Below are positions 7,827 through 16,269 of a DNA stretch of 58,385 bases, piece after piece. The notes under the pieces were generated by a model. The model worked only from the letters and a program-made list of their open reading frames with translations, searched no databases and was not told the origin of the DNA. Made by a program: the position numbers and the translations under genes. Position 1 is the stretch's first letter, and each line of letters opens with the position of its first letter. This stretch comes from a virus: positions 1 through 58,385 of the IMG/VR virus record IMGVR_UViG_3300048839_001124; one strand, given 5' to 3'.

Positions 7827-8882
7827 ATGAGCAAATGGACTAAAGCCTTACGAAGTTACGAAGATGCAGTAAAGTTTGATTACGATGCTATGGCACCAGA
7901 AAACTGTATTTATTCACCTAGCCCTTTTTTAAACTGGACTTTTGCAAATAAGAGCCATGGTTTGCCAAAAGGCTGTGGATTGCTTCTTTTTTCTGAACCT
8001 AAAGCAGGTAAGTCTCTTACCATTCAAGCTTTTGTTCAGGATATGCACCGACGAGACCCAAACCAAATTGCTATCATTTTTAATACTGAAATGCGAGGAT
8101 TTGTTCAAACAGGGTTTTTTGAAGGCATTAATAAGGATAATCTTATTATTTATGACTCAAGCCGACCTGAAGACGTATTTGACCGTTTTGCTGATGACAT
8201 TCTTCCAATGATTCAAGAGGGTATGCCAGTAGGATTGGTTGCTATTGATTCAATTACTAGTATTGGTGGAACAAAAGCTGAAGGTCGATCAGTCAATGAT
8301 CACTTGGTTGGCGACAAAGCTCTGACCAAGAGCAAGGGCTTTGACAGAATGATACCGATTCTTAAGAAGTACAAAATTCCTTATATTGGCGTAGAGCAAA
8401 TGCGTATGAACGTAGATACTAATAATCCACACGCTCCAAAAGAAAAGATGGCTGCTGATTTTAAAACTAAACACATTTTTGAATACTTCATGAGCATTAA
8501 ACGTGCTGGTGGAAAAGAAGATAAGGCAGATATTGAGGGCAAGGCTTTTGAAGATGAGTCTATGAAAGATGCTCGTGACAATAAGCTTAAGACTGGCCAC
8601 AAAATCTATTTCAAAATGGAAAATTCTTCTCTTGGCCCAGATGGACGCGCTGGAGTATTAACTATTGATTATAATAAAGGTATTATTAATACTCATGAAG
8701 AAGTATTCTTTTTGGGTTATAATACAGGCATTATTAAACGTGAAGGCAACTCTAACTACGTTTATAAAGATCTAAAAGTAAATGGTAAAGCAAATTTTGC
8801 AGCAAAAATTAAAGAAAGCCCAGAACTTTCTTCTCAAATTATGGCCGAAGTATTAGCTTTAGATGCAAAGGACAGAACATGA
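7827..8882 (+). CDS. uvsX: UvsX/RecA-type recombinase
   Basis: 351 aa, ATG 7827 with AAGGAG upstream. The RecA core is clear: a P-loop in SEPKAGKSLT with K62 (the first Gly/Ala of the classical motif is Ser here), Walker B in LVAIDSIT (about 138), and a following disordered region with polar residues as in DNA-binding loops (KAEGRSVNDH). It would form ATP-dependent filaments on ssDNA for recombination-dependent replication and repair. It stands directly after gp32-like and UvsY-like genes and overlaps the next gene by ATGA. A KaiC-like or DnaB-like ATPase is less likely given the N-terminal layout and neighbours. Confidence 0.78.
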   Translation: MSKWTKALRSYEDAVKFDYDAMAPENCIYSPSPFLNWTFANKSHGLPKGCGLLLFSEPKAGKSLTIQAFVQDMHRRDPNQIAIIFNTEMRGFVQTGFFEGINKDNLIIYDSSRPEDVFDRFADDILPMIQEGMPVGLVAIDSITSIGGTKAEGRSVNDHLVGDKALTKSKGFDRMIPILKKYKIPYIGVEQMRMNVDTNNPHAPKEKMAADFKTKHIFEYFMSIKRAGGKEDKADIEGKAFEDESMKDARDNKLKTGHKIYFKMENSSLGPDGRAGVLTIDYNKGIINTHEEVFFLGYNTGIIKREGNSNYVYKDLKVNGKANFAAKIKESPELSSQIMAEVLALDAKDRT

Positions 8883-9784
8883 AAAATATTCGAAAACTTA
8901 AAGGTGGATTAAATCCAAACGTATCTATTAACTATAAAGATAGTTTTGAACTTGTTCTTTTTAGATGGAGATATTTGCTAAAAAGTCCTAATCCTAAGCC
9001 AGCAGATTTTCAAAAACATTTTCCTATTATGAATATTGTTAGTAAAAAAATGTGGTATAAGTTTAAATATGCTTTTACTACTGTAGGCTATGACTATGAT
9101 GACGTACGCAATCTAGCTAATATTTATTTAGTAGGTTATCTAGGTGTGTTTAGTTTAAAGAAAAAAGAAAATTTGGCAAAATTTGTTAAATCTTTTAAAA
9201 AGAAAAATAAAAGGGCTCCAAATAAAGAAGAAATAGAGAAAAAAGATGCAAACAATTTTGTTAGCTTTCTTACTCAACGCTTAGAAGAGGCTGGAAAAAT
9301 TTGTTCACAAAAAAACCGTAATATTCGTGGTACTGATGGGGTATATGAAGCTTTTATTGGTGACTTCCCTATAGAAATACCTGATGAAGTATTGGTTTCT
9401 AATCCAGGGCTGTATGGATATAAAAAACTAAAGAAAAAAGATCTTGAAACTCACGCTAAAATTGCTGGAGTAGAACCTAAAGGCAAATTTAGAACAGCAG
9501 AAAATAAGATCATTGTAGTAGTAGAGATTGGCCCACGTCCTTTGTCAGTAGATGATATGTCAGACTTCTATTCTACAGAAAACGCTTTTACCATGAACCC
9601 TGTATCTTTTATGGAAGCTTTAGAAGAGGAACATTTAGATCTAGACTATCAAAATAAATTTAAATCTATGGATGTAAAAGAAAAAGTTAAAACACTGTTT
9701 TCTTTTATTGCTGCTAATAAAAACAATCCTAAATTTGCTGAAGAAGTAAGAACAGCAAAGAAATGGGTTAAAGAAATTGTCTGA
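8879..9784 (+). CDS. Hypothetical DNA-metabolism protein; weak sigma-70 region 2-like candidate
   Basis: 301 aa, ATGA overlap with the recombinase. Residues 65-90 (YDYDDVRNLANIYLVGYLGVF) and about 125-150 (NFVSFLTQRLEE, then KNRNIRG) follow the rhythm of sigma region 2, where an aspartate-rich turn and long helices bind the core polymerase clamp. Between them is a lysine-rich linker. I see no convincing region 4 helix-turn-helix, as is also true of the short T4 late sigma gp55. The rest is unassigned. The presence of a phage-specific promoter motif in the window makes a phage sigma plausible, but the call is tentative. It could equally be an unknown replication protein. Confidence 0.4.
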   Translation: MKNIRKLKGGLNPNVSINYKDSFELVLFRWRYLLKSPNPKPADFQKHFPIMNIVSKKMWYKFKYAFTTVGYDYDDVRNLANIYLVGYLGVFSLKKKENLAKFVKSFKKKNKRAPNKEEIEKKDANNFVSFLTQRLEEAGKICSQKNRNIRGTDGVYEAFIGDFPIEIPDEVLVSNPGLYGYKKLKKKDLETHAKIAGVEPKGKFRTAENKIIVVVEIGPRPLSVDDMSDFYSTENAFTMNPVSFMEALEEEHLDLDYQNKFKSMDVKEKVKTLFSFIAANKNNPKFAEEVRTAKKWVKEIV

Positions 9785-10247
9785 ACAAAAGAGCCTTAAT
9801 TTTATTATAGATCAATGGGCTATTCATGTATGGAAGCAGGAAAACCCACAAAACAAAGATGATAGGTTTGATGCCTATGATCGATTGTTTAGAACTATAA
9901 TAAGTCATGGCTACAAGTTTGATGACATTCATGAGTCAGTAAAGAAACAAATTAAAAAACACACTGTACCAACTAAAGGGCCAAAAGATAAACTAGAGTG
10001 GTGGAACAAAAGTGCAAATAAGCACATTGAACATGCTATGGCAAATGTGTTTGGCCCTCAAGTAGAAATAGCCTCTTCTAATGGTGTAAAATTGCCTGTA
10101 TTTGAAAATAAACCTTTAGAAGTAAAAGAAGAAATAAAAGAAGCGATAAAAAGTAAGAAGTACAAGGAATATATACCTGATGAAAAAAATCTCGAATTCA
10201 TCGATAAAAATTTCAAATTTGAAGGCAGCGATGAGGATTTAGGATGA
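9777..10247 (+). CDS. Hypothetical protein preceding the helicase (helicase-loader position)
   Basis: 156 aa from TTG 9777, overlapping the preceding stop by 8 bases; no strong ribosome binding site, so coupling is likely. Residues 1-95 are a compact, Trp- and His-containing helical region (IDQWAIHVWKQ, later KLEWWNKSANKHIEHAM). The C-terminal 50 residues are highly charged and probably disordered. It begins MSEQK, as does the helicase that follows, perhaps a chance similarity. The place immediately upstream of a DnaB-type helicase suits a loader or primase-helicase accessory protein, but there is no sequence signature for that. Confidence 0.6.
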   Translation: MSEQKSLNFIIDQWAIHVWKQENPQNKDDRFDAYDRLFRTIISHGYKFDDIHESVKKQIKKHTVPTKGPKDKLEWWNKSANKHIEHAMANVFGPQVEIASSNGVKLPVFENKPLEVKEEIKEAIKSKKYKEYIPDEKNLEFIDKNFKFEGSDEDLG

Positions 10248-11365
10248 GTGAACAAAAAATAAATCCAGCAATCGAAGATTTAATGAATCATGTAAATGAA
10301 GTGCATAGTCTTAGTCAAAAAAAGAGTGAATTAGAAAAGCTTAAGATTGATCGTCAATATGACCAATATAAAAAGAACCAAGTTGACTTAGAGCGCCTTT
10401 CTAAAGTAGATGTTACTTCTGTTAATCAAGACTTTATTGACAAAATGGACAGAGAACATGATTTAATGCGTCAAAGTTTAAAAAATCGCATGGTTTTTGT
10501 TAATCGTGAACTTAGCGATTTAGTACCTTTTTCTTATCCAAACTTACTTCTTGTTGGTGCAATGAGTGGTCATGGTAAATCAACTTTTTTAGCTAACATA
10601 GCTTATCCACTTATTATTGATAAAAAGCGCGTATTTGTTATTTCTAACGAAGAAATGTCAGTAAACGTATATAATCGAGTGGCTTGTTTACATAGAGGTT
10701 ACAATATAAATAGATTTCAGTCTTTTACAGATGAAATGCATGAAGATATAAAAGCAGTTAGAACTAAGCTTTACCAAGGCAATCGACTTAAAGTAGTTGA
10801 CTCAGACTTTCCAGATATGAAAGATGCTACTACAACTCTAGAAGGTTTAAAGTTTATTTTAGACAAGCTTCTTGAAGAGCAAGAAAAGAATAATGGTAAG
10901 GCTACTTATGATGTAGTGATGATTGATTACCTTCAAAAAATAGATTCTTCTAAAGAAAACCCTAGAACTGAAGGCTGGGCTGTAATGAAAAAAGTGTCTG
11001 ATATGTTAGACATTTTTTATAAAAAGTACCATGCTCCAGTAGTGGTTTTTACTCAATTAAAGCCAGAAGACTCAGAAGATCAAAATATTGAATACCGCAT
11101 TAAAGGTGGAAAAAGTATTTATGTATCTTCTACTTATTGCTTAGAGTTGCGCCCAATTAAAGAACAAAGAAAAACAGAATTTATTGTTCATAAGCATCGT
11201 TTTAATGACAAAGTAAATAGCGTATTAGAGCAAGCTCATGAAAATGGCAAATATAGCACATACACTGCTGAATTTAAATTGAAAGTGCATCAAGAAAATG
11301 CTGACAGAGAGCACGCTCAAATGCTAAGTAAGGTATTAAAAGATAAAAATGAAGGAAACAACTAA
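10244..11365 (+). CDS. dnaB: Replicative DNA helicase, DnaB-like (SF4)
   Basis: 373 aa, ATGA overlap with the previous gene. The RecA-like motor carries Walker A GAMSGHGKST (about 105-114), the motif 1a glutamate in SNEEM, Walker B MIDYLQ (about 226), a motif 3 glutamine in VFTQL and a basic motif 4 in VHKHRF near residue 310, which fits the arginine-finger strand of SF4 helicases. The N-terminal 90 residues are helical and shorter than bacterial DnaB (about 150), as in phage forms. It would be a hexameric 5'-3' helicase at the fork and is followed by the primase, which overlaps by 17 bases. Confidence 0.9.
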   Translation: MSEQKINPAIEDLMNHVNEVHSLSQKKSELEKLKIDRQYDQYKKNQVDLERLSKVDVTSVNQDFIDKMDREHDLMRQSLKNRMVFVNRELSDLVPFSYPNLLLVGAMSGHGKSTFLANIAYPLIIDKKRVFVISNEEMSVNVYNRVACLHRGYNINRFQSFTDEMHEDIKAVRTKLYQGNRLKVVDSDFPDMKDATTTLEGLKFILDKLLEEQEKNNGKATYDVVMIDYLQKIDSSKENPRTEGWAVMKKVSDMLDIFYKKYHAPVVVFTQLKPEDSEDQNIEYRIKGGKSIYVSSTYCLELRPIKEQRKTEFIVHKHRFNDKVNSVLEQAHENGKYSTYTAEFKLKVHQENADREHAQMLSKVLKDKNEGNN

Positions 11366-12212
11366 AGTATTTTTAGAGACTTTATTCAATCCAGGCGAGC
11401 ATATCTACGCTTCACCGTATGGCTATACATCTAAAAGAACAGAAGACGGCAAAGATTGGGAATTTTATTGGCCTAGTATTGAGCAAAAAGATATAGATGA
11501 AACAAATACTCTTTTAGTTTCAATTAATCCATTAAAGGGTGATGTACGTAATGATGATAATGTAACAGCTTATAGAACTTTTTTAGTAGAAATTGATGAT
11601 GGTAAATTATCTGACCAAAAGAAATACATTGATGACAGTGGCTTACCTTACTCATTATGTATATTTAGTGGTAATAAAAGTTTACATTTTGCAGTAACCT
11701 TAGATCATGATTTGCCTTCACATGAATTGTACACTATGCACGCAGAATGGATATTGAATACCTTACCTAAAGCAGACCCATTAACTAAAAATCCATCTAG
11801 GAGTATACGTTTTCCAGGAGTTATACGACCAAACGCTAAAATGCAAGCATTAGTAGAGAATCGTGGAAGAATAAGCTATGATAAGCTTATGGCCTATCTA
11901 AGCAAGTATCCAGAAGCTATGCCTAAACCAGAAGTAGATGAAGATTTTGAAGCTTTGCCTAATAATAAAACAGGCATGGCTAAGTGGGTAGTTCTTGGTT
12001 TAAAGAATGGGTTCGATATGTCTAAAGGTAGGAACGCTAGTTGGTTTGCTATTGCATACGAATTTGGCAAATGTGGCTATGATTTAGAAACTACTTTTGA
12101 AGCCCTTGAGCCAATGTATACCAGAGAAGTAGATTTTAATGAAAGAGAATGGCAAGCTACAATAAGAAATGGGCACACTAAAGCGCTAAAAAAGTATTGG
12201 AGAAAAAAGTGA
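11349..12212 (+). CDS. DNA primase, archaeo-eukaryotic primase (AEP) superfamily
   Basis: 287 aa, ATG 11349 inside the helicase gene. The AEP catalytic set is visible: acidic FLVEIDDG (E81, D83, D84), SGNKSLH at 107-113 matching the GxKSxH-type second motif, and SRSIRFPG at 150-157 for the nucleotide-binding arginine. A C-terminal helical region (about 200-287, with GRNASWFAIAYEFGKCG) resembles PriCT-like extensions found after phage and plasmid AEP domains. It would make primers for the DnaE-like polymerase. Pairing a DnaB helicase with an AEP rather than a DnaG-type primase is typical of some phages and plasmids. No zinc ribbon is seen. Confidence 0.78.
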   Translation: MKETTKVFLETLFNPGEHIYASPYGYTSKRTEDGKDWEFYWPSIEQKDIDETNTLLVSINPLKGDVRNDDNVTAYRTFLVEIDDGKLSDQKKYIDDSGLPYSLCIFSGNKSLHFAVTLDHDLPSHELYTMHAEWILNTLPKADPLTKNPSRSIRFPGVIRPNAKMQALVENRGRISYDKLMAYLSKYPEAMPKPEVDEDFEALPNNKTGMAKWVVLGLKNGFDMSKGRNASWFAIAYEFGKCGYDLETTFEALEPMYTREVDFNEREWQATIRNGHTKALKKYWRKK

Positions 12213-12826
12213 GTAGAATGAGGCGCGATGACATTATGTATTTTATGGACGAAGGTCTATATATACCTACGCGCACAGTTTATATTGGCTCAACTAGCAT
12301 TGAGGATGGAGAAGAATCAGGGGTAGACTATTTGATGGCTGAAAAAGCAATCAAAGCTCTTCACATTCTAGACTCTTCAGCAGCAGACCAGCCTATTACA
12401 ATTATACTAAATAATCCTGGAGGCGATACTGTTCACGGATTAGCTATTTATGATGCTATAAAGCATTGCAGAAACCACATTACTATCAAAGTGTATGGTC
12501 ACGCAATGAGTATGGGTTCTATAATTCTTCAAGCAGCCGATGAGCGATTTATGTCAGAAAATTCAGTTATGATGCTTCATTATGGTACAAATTCGGTTGA
12601 TGGACATACTAAAAATGTCGAACGTTGGGTTGAATGGAGCAAAAAGAGCAGTACGTGGGACGAAGAAATGTTTCTTAAAAGAATTAAAGAAGTAAAGCCA
12701 AGGTTTACTATGAAACAAGTAAAAGAGCTCCTTGAATTTGATAAAATTTTATCAGCAAAAGAAGCCCTAGAGCTTGGTTTAATAGATGGCATCATAGTTG
12801 AAAATGGCGAAATAATTAAGCGATAA
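12209..12826 (+). CDS. clpP: ClpP-like serine peptidase, first of a tandem pair (S14)
   Basis: 205 aa. I choose GTG 12209, which has GGAG at 12199-12202; the frame can be extended to TTG 12197, but that lies within the primase. The S14 triad is intact: Ser about 101 in GHAMSMGS, His about 124 in MMLHYGT and Asp about 178 in EFDKILS, followed by the family end motif ALELGLIDGI. A 20-residue N-terminal extension (SRMRRDD...YIPTRTVY) precedes the ClpP fold. In phages such proteins either process head proteins or act as ClpP homologues. No AAA+ unfoldase gene is in this window. Confidence 0.88.
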   Translation: MSRMRRDDIMYFMDEGLYIPTRTVYIGSTSIEDGEESGVDYLMAEKAIKALHILDSSAADQPITIILNNPGGDTVHGLAIYDAIKHCRNHITIKVYGHAMSMGSIILQAADERFMSENSVMMLHYGTNSVDGHTKNVERWVEWSKKSSTWDEEMFLKRIKEVKPRFTMKQVKELLEFDKILSAKEALELGLIDGIIVENGEIIKR

Positions 12827-12848
12827 TTAACTTCATAGGAGAAATCAA

Positions 12849-13490
12849 ATGGCCAAAAGTGCAGATGACATTCTTAAGAAAATTTGGGTTATTGAGTTTA
12901 ATAGTGATTCAGTAAAAGAATTTTATGAACAGTTTAATGAATGGGAAACAAGCCATTTGACAGATACTATTCCTGTGTATGTGAACAGTTACGGTGGACA
13001 AGTTCATGCTCTTATTGCAATGCGTGACCTGATTAAAACCAGCATCAAACCAGTGTCTACCATTTGTGTAGGTAAAGCTATGAGTTGTGGAGCTTCTTTA
13101 TTGGCTGCTGGAGAAAAAGGTATGCGCTTTGCCAGTCCAGATAGCCGTATTCTTATTCATCAAGTATCTTCTATGACTCTTGGTAAAGCTTCAGATATTA
13201 AAGCAGACGCAGCTCAAATCCATGATTTAAACGAAATGATGCTTAGAAATCTAGCAGAAGATACAGGCAACTCAGTTCAGAAGCTTAAAAAAGAAATTAA
13301 GAGTCGAGATAATGCTGACTGGACGCTTACCGCCGAAGAAGCTCTTAAATGGGGCATTATCGACGGCATTGGCATTCCACGCAACATCTGGCCTGAGTAC
13401 AAGACTTCCTTACAGGTTTTCGCAGATGAAAAATCTATGCAAAAAATGGGACTTGACTCAAAACGAGCCAAACCAAAACGTCGAAAATAA
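12849..13490 (+). CDS. clpP: ClpP-like serine peptidase, second of a tandem pair (S14)
   Basis: 213 aa, ATG 12849 with AGGAG at 12837-12841. Ser 79 in GKAMSCGASLL, His 104 in ILIHQVSS and an Asp about 154 in SRDNADW complete the triad, and TAEEALKWGIIDGI closes the domain. It is clearly related to but divergent from the gene 22 bases upstream, with a shorter N-terminus and an added basic tail (SKRAKPKRRK). Two adjacent active-looking ClpP genes could form a mixed ring, as for bacterial ClpP1P2 systems (inference). A candidate promoter follows, so this is probably the end of the helicase-primase-ClpP unit. Confidence 0.88.
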   Translation: MAKSADDILKKIWVIEFNSDSVKEFYEQFNEWETSHLTDTIPVYVNSYGGQVHALIAMRDLIKTSIKPVSTICVGKAMSCGASLLAAGEKGMRFASPDSRILIHQVSSMTLGKASDIKADAAQIHDLNEMMLRNLAEDTGNSVQKLKKEIKSRDNADWTLTAEEALKWGIIDGIGIPRNIWPEYKTSLQVFADEKSMQKMGLDSKRAKPKRRK

Positions 13491-13512
13491 TCAAAATATT
13501 GAATACTTCAAA

Positions 13513-13547
13513 ATTTTTTAGCCTATTTTTGGAAAAATAGGTTAAAT
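13513..13547 (+). promoter_or_regulatory. Candidate plus-strand promoter with dyad (P3), upstream of DNA ligase
   Basis: TTTTTTAGCC is followed about 21 bases on by TTAAAT (13542-13547). Between them is the strongest inverted repeat of the group, CCTATTTT-TGGA-AAAATAGG (13522-13541). It could alternatively be a terminator stem for the ClpP unit, but the run after it is TTAAATTTAG rather than a T tract. The leader then carries CGGAGG before ATG 13566. Confidence 0.42.
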
Positions 13548-13565
13548 TTAGATTTCGGAGGAATT

Positions 13566-14717
13566 ATGACTCAACTACCCACCCTTTACATTTTAACCAG
13601 CACAGGCGCTATTCAGCAATGGACAGTAGAAACTAGACCCTTGTTAACCGAAGAAAGTGCGCCTGAATTATTTGGTGAGATAATTACTACATACGGCCAA
13701 GTAAACGGCAAGCTTCAAACAACAGTTGACATCATTAAGTCAGGCAAAAACCTTGGTAAAGTAAACGAGACTACCCCTGTACAACAAGCAGCTTTAAAAG
13801 CCAAACAGCTTTGGGACAAAAAGGTTAAAGAAGGCTACGTAGAAAATATTGATCAAGCGGCCAAAGGGCAATCAGACCTTGAAGGTATTGAGCCTATGCT
13901 TGCTTTTCCTATTGAGAAAAAAGAAAAATATGTAACCTACCCAGCAATTATTCAACCGAAACTCGATGGGTTTCGCTGTATAGCTATAGTTACTAATGGT
14001 AAAGCGCGTTTATTTAGTCGAACGCGAAAAGAAATTACTACTCTGCCACACATTATTGAACAGCTTGAAAAAATGTATAATAGTGTAGTCCTTGATGGAG
14101 AATTATATAATCATGAACTAAAAGAAGATTTTCCACGTTTAGCTGGGCTCATTAAACGCGATGAAGTTCATCCAGATAGCAAACTTATCCAGTACCATGT
14201 ATACGACTCAGTACCTCAAGAATATAAAGAAGCAAATTTTTCTTGGAAAGAACGAGTAGGCTATATTATTGAAGCTCTTGAATTAGATAAAAATCCATAT
14301 ATTAAGCCAGTTGAATCTAGAATAGCCAACAGTGAAGATGAAATGAATTTTTTGTTTCAAAATTTTGTACAAGATGGGTATGAAGGGGCTATCTACAGAC
14401 ATCCAACTATGCCATACGAGAATAAGCGTTCTGCTGGATTGCTTAAAATTAAGACAATGCAAGATGCTGAATTTACTATTATTGGAGTAAAAGAAGGAAC
14501 AGGAAAGCTTATGGGCAAAGCAGGAGCTTTTATGTGCGTAACCAATGCTGGAAAAGAATTTGAAGTAAAAATGAAAGGTACATTAGAAAGCTTAGAAGAC
14601 TATTTAGTAAATTTCGATAATTATAAAGGTAAACAACTAACTGTGCAGTTTCAAAAATATACTCCTTATGGAGCACCTTTATTTCCAGTTGGTTTACGAA
14701 TTAGAGAGGAAGAATAA
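13566..14717 (+). CDS. ATP-dependent DNA ligase with WGR-like N-terminal domain
   Basis: 383 aa, GGAGG before ATG 13566. The nucleotidyltransferase motifs run in order: I QPKLDGFR with the adenylated K132, III FSRTRK, IIIa VLDGEL, IV GYEGAIYR, V LLKIKTM, then an OB-fold domain (about 300-383). Residues 1-95 match the WGR pattern: QQWTVET, a TYGQVNGK strand, GKNLGKVNETT and GY near the end. WGR domains bind DNA ends in PARPs and in some bacterial and phage ligases. The enzyme would seal nicks during phage replication and recombination. Confidence 0.9.
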   Translation: MTQLPTLYILTSTGAIQQWTVETRPLLTEESAPELFGEIITTYGQVNGKLQTTVDIIKSGKNLGKVNETTPVQQAALKAKQLWDKKVKEGYVENIDQAAKGQSDLEGIEPMLAFPIEKKEKYVTYPAIIQPKLDGFRCIAIVTNGKARLFSRTRKEITTLPHIIEQLEKMYNSVVLDGELYNHELKEDFPRLAGLIKRDEVHPDSKLIQYHVYDSVPQEYKEANFSWKERVGYIIEALELDKNPYIKPVESRIANSEDEMNFLFQNFVQDGYEGAIYRHPTMPYENKRSAGLLKIKTMQDAEFTIIGVKEGTGKLMGKAGAFMCVTNAGKEFEVKMKGTLESLEDYLVNFDNYKGKQLTVQFQKYTPYGAPLFPVGLRIREEE

Positions 14718-15191
14718 ATGAAAAACTATAGACTATGGCGAGAAGCAGCAAAAGCTTTCAAAGCTTTTTCAGAATACGATGATGTAATTTATCAAACAGT
14801 TGGCTCAACAGCTTGGCATTCAGACCCAATCAATGGATTATATGGACAAGTGCGTGATTCACACATGAATACTTTACTATCAATTATTAGTGAAGGCAAA
14901 GAAACAGAGTATTGGGCTTTGCATGAAAAGTTTGATAGTCCAGGCCATAGAACAGGTAAACCAGTTGCTTGGTATAAAACAGAATTTAATACTAAAGATC
15001 AAAAAAATATTACAACTAGAAAAGGTCAAACAGGCTTTATTCCAGAACAATTAGAGAAAGTTTTTAAACTACCTGAACGTAGAGGCTATATGTTAGCTCT
15101 TAGTATGTATAATGATTTAGTTAAAATTGAAAAACAATGGAGAAAAAAGAATGAAAAAGCAGCTGCTAGTTCAAAAAGACGTAAGCGCTAA
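14718..15191 (+). CDS. Hypothetical protein with basic C-terminal tail
   Basis: 157 aa, ATG directly after the ligase stop. No family recognised. It is mixed helix and loop, with aromatic- and His-rich patches (STAWHSDPINGLYGQ, TGKPVAWYKTEF), and ends in SSKRRKR, a positively charged tail like that of the second ClpP. No membrane segment. Its last 40 bases contain the ribosome binding site and start of the next gene. The basic tail could mean nucleic-acid contact, which is only a suggestion. Confidence 0.65.
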   Translation: MKNYRLWREAAKAFKAFSEYDDVIYQTVGSTAWHSDPINGLYGQVRDSHMNTLLSIISEGKETEYWALHEKFDSPGHRTGKPVAWYKTEFNTKDQKNITTRKGQTGFIPEQLEKVFKLPERRGYMLALSMYNDLVKIEKQWRKKNEKAAASSKRRKR

Positions 15192-15813
15192 AACTGGTTC
15201 AGTTAGCTCTACTTCTATTTATGATGTAGTTTATGATGAAAAAGGCAACGATGTACGTCTTAAATATAGTCCAGTAGATAGTAGTTGGACTTCTCCAGGC
15301 AAGAACGCCGCTACCCTTAAGAGCGACGGTAATGGCTACAAAGTAAAACTTAGTCAAGCTAAAGGTCAACCTATGAAAGAGTTATATTTAGACTATAGTC
15401 AAGCAGACTATTTATTTCATCTACTAGAAGTAAACCGCAAACTATACCGCCGTAGCCGAAAAGATCTTGAAATTAAAGAAGTCTATATGACTAAAAAACA
15501 GTTTGAAAAAGAAAATGATTTATTGCCTGAACCTGGACAAGCTGCAAAAATTTTAATTGAAACTACTAAACCAGTAGACGCTTATAAAACCCATACAGAA
15601 CGCCCTAAGCGACCAATTGACTATAAGTCTGATGGAGATGATAATAATGTATTAACAAAGTATATGGGGCCAGAAGTTACTATTGGTGATGCAATGAAGG
15701 TAATTCTTAAACAAATGACAGATATGGTTGAGCTTGATGGCTTACAGAAACATGAAGTACTAGGTCTTATTAAAGCCTCATTAGACGAACATATTGAAGA
15801 GGTAGAAGAATGA
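15151..15813 (+). CDS. Hypothetical cytoplasmic protein
   Basis: 220 aa. I start it at ATG 15151, preceded by GGAG at 15139-15142; a TTG at 15127 in frame is less likely. The N-terminal half is beta-rich (YDVVYDEKGNDVRLKYS), the middle has a helical basic stretch (KLYRRSRKDLE), then a Pro-rich linker, and the C-terminal 60 residues form acidic helices ending in EEVEE. No known motif. It shares ATGA with the next gene, placing it in the ligase operon. Confidence 0.65.
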   Translation: MKKQLLVQKDVSAKTGSVSSTSIYDVVYDEKGNDVRLKYSPVDSSWTSPGKNAATLKSDGNGYKVKLSQAKGQPMKELYLDYSQADYLFHLLEVNRKLYRRSRKDLEIKEVYMTKKQFEKENDLLPEPGQAAKILIETTKPVDAYKTHTERPKRPIDYKSDGDDNNVLTKYMGPEVTIGDAMKVILKQMTDMVELDGLQKHEVLGLIKASLDEHIEEVEE

Positions 15814-16265
15814 GTCAAGAAGCTTATATAGTAATGATGCTTTTTGTAAATGCTTTTTTGTTTTATATTTTGATGCGCGTTATTAAGCTTACTAAACAAG
15901 CTAAGGAGATGAGTGTATTTACTGATCAACCAGCTATTCCAGACTGTAAAAGACACGAATGGTCTAAAACCTATGTATATGAAAATAATACATCAGACAA
16001 AGTAATGTATTGTAAAGAATGTGGCTATATATCAGATGATAAAAACAGATATTTTAAGGCTCCGATGCTAGCCAAATTAAGAAAACAAAGTGATTTATCT
16101 GCTGCTTTTTATTTAATAGATAAAAGTATAAAAGAAGAATTCCTTCAAGGACTTAAAACTAGAACAGATATAGAAAATTCAGTTGCGTTAGAAAAGTTGA
16201 TATTAGACTTAGAGAATAGCAAACAACGTATGCTATCTGAGAAGTTTGAACTTATGAAAATGTAG
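15810..16265 (+). CDS. Membrane-anchored protein with zinc-ribbon-like motif
   Basis: 151 aa, ATGA overlap with the previous gene. Residues 5-25 (AYIVMMLFVNAFLFYILM) are one hydrophobic helix. The remainder is soluble and includes C46-x2-H, then CKEC about 25 residues later (YCKECGYIS), a plausible C/H-C-C metal site. A charged coiled-coil-like helix follows from residue 105. The anchor followed by basic residues predicts a cytoplasmic domain. Function unknown. Confidence 0.65.
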   Translation: MSQEAYIVMMLFVNAFLFYILMRVIKLTKQAKEMSVFTDQPAIPDCKRHEWSKTYVYENNTSDKVMYCKECGYISDDKNRYFKAPMLAKLRKQSDLSAAFYLIDKSIKEEFLQGLKTRTDIENSVALEKLILDLENSKQRMLSEKFELMKM

Positions 16266-16269
16266 GATT

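Noticed and set aside
8289-8602. Two minus-strand open frames opposite the recombinase gene
   Set aside because: They mirror a strongly conserved UvsX coding frame, lack ribosome binding sites and show no family features.
13522-13541. Perfect hairpin as a rho-independent terminator after the second ClpP gene
   Set aside because: No T tract follows on either strand, and similar dyads occur at three other promoter-like sites, so I list it as regulatory instead.
15621-15956. 111-codon minus-strand open frame
   Set aside because: Antisense across two coupled plus-strand genes; no promoter or ribosome binding site.
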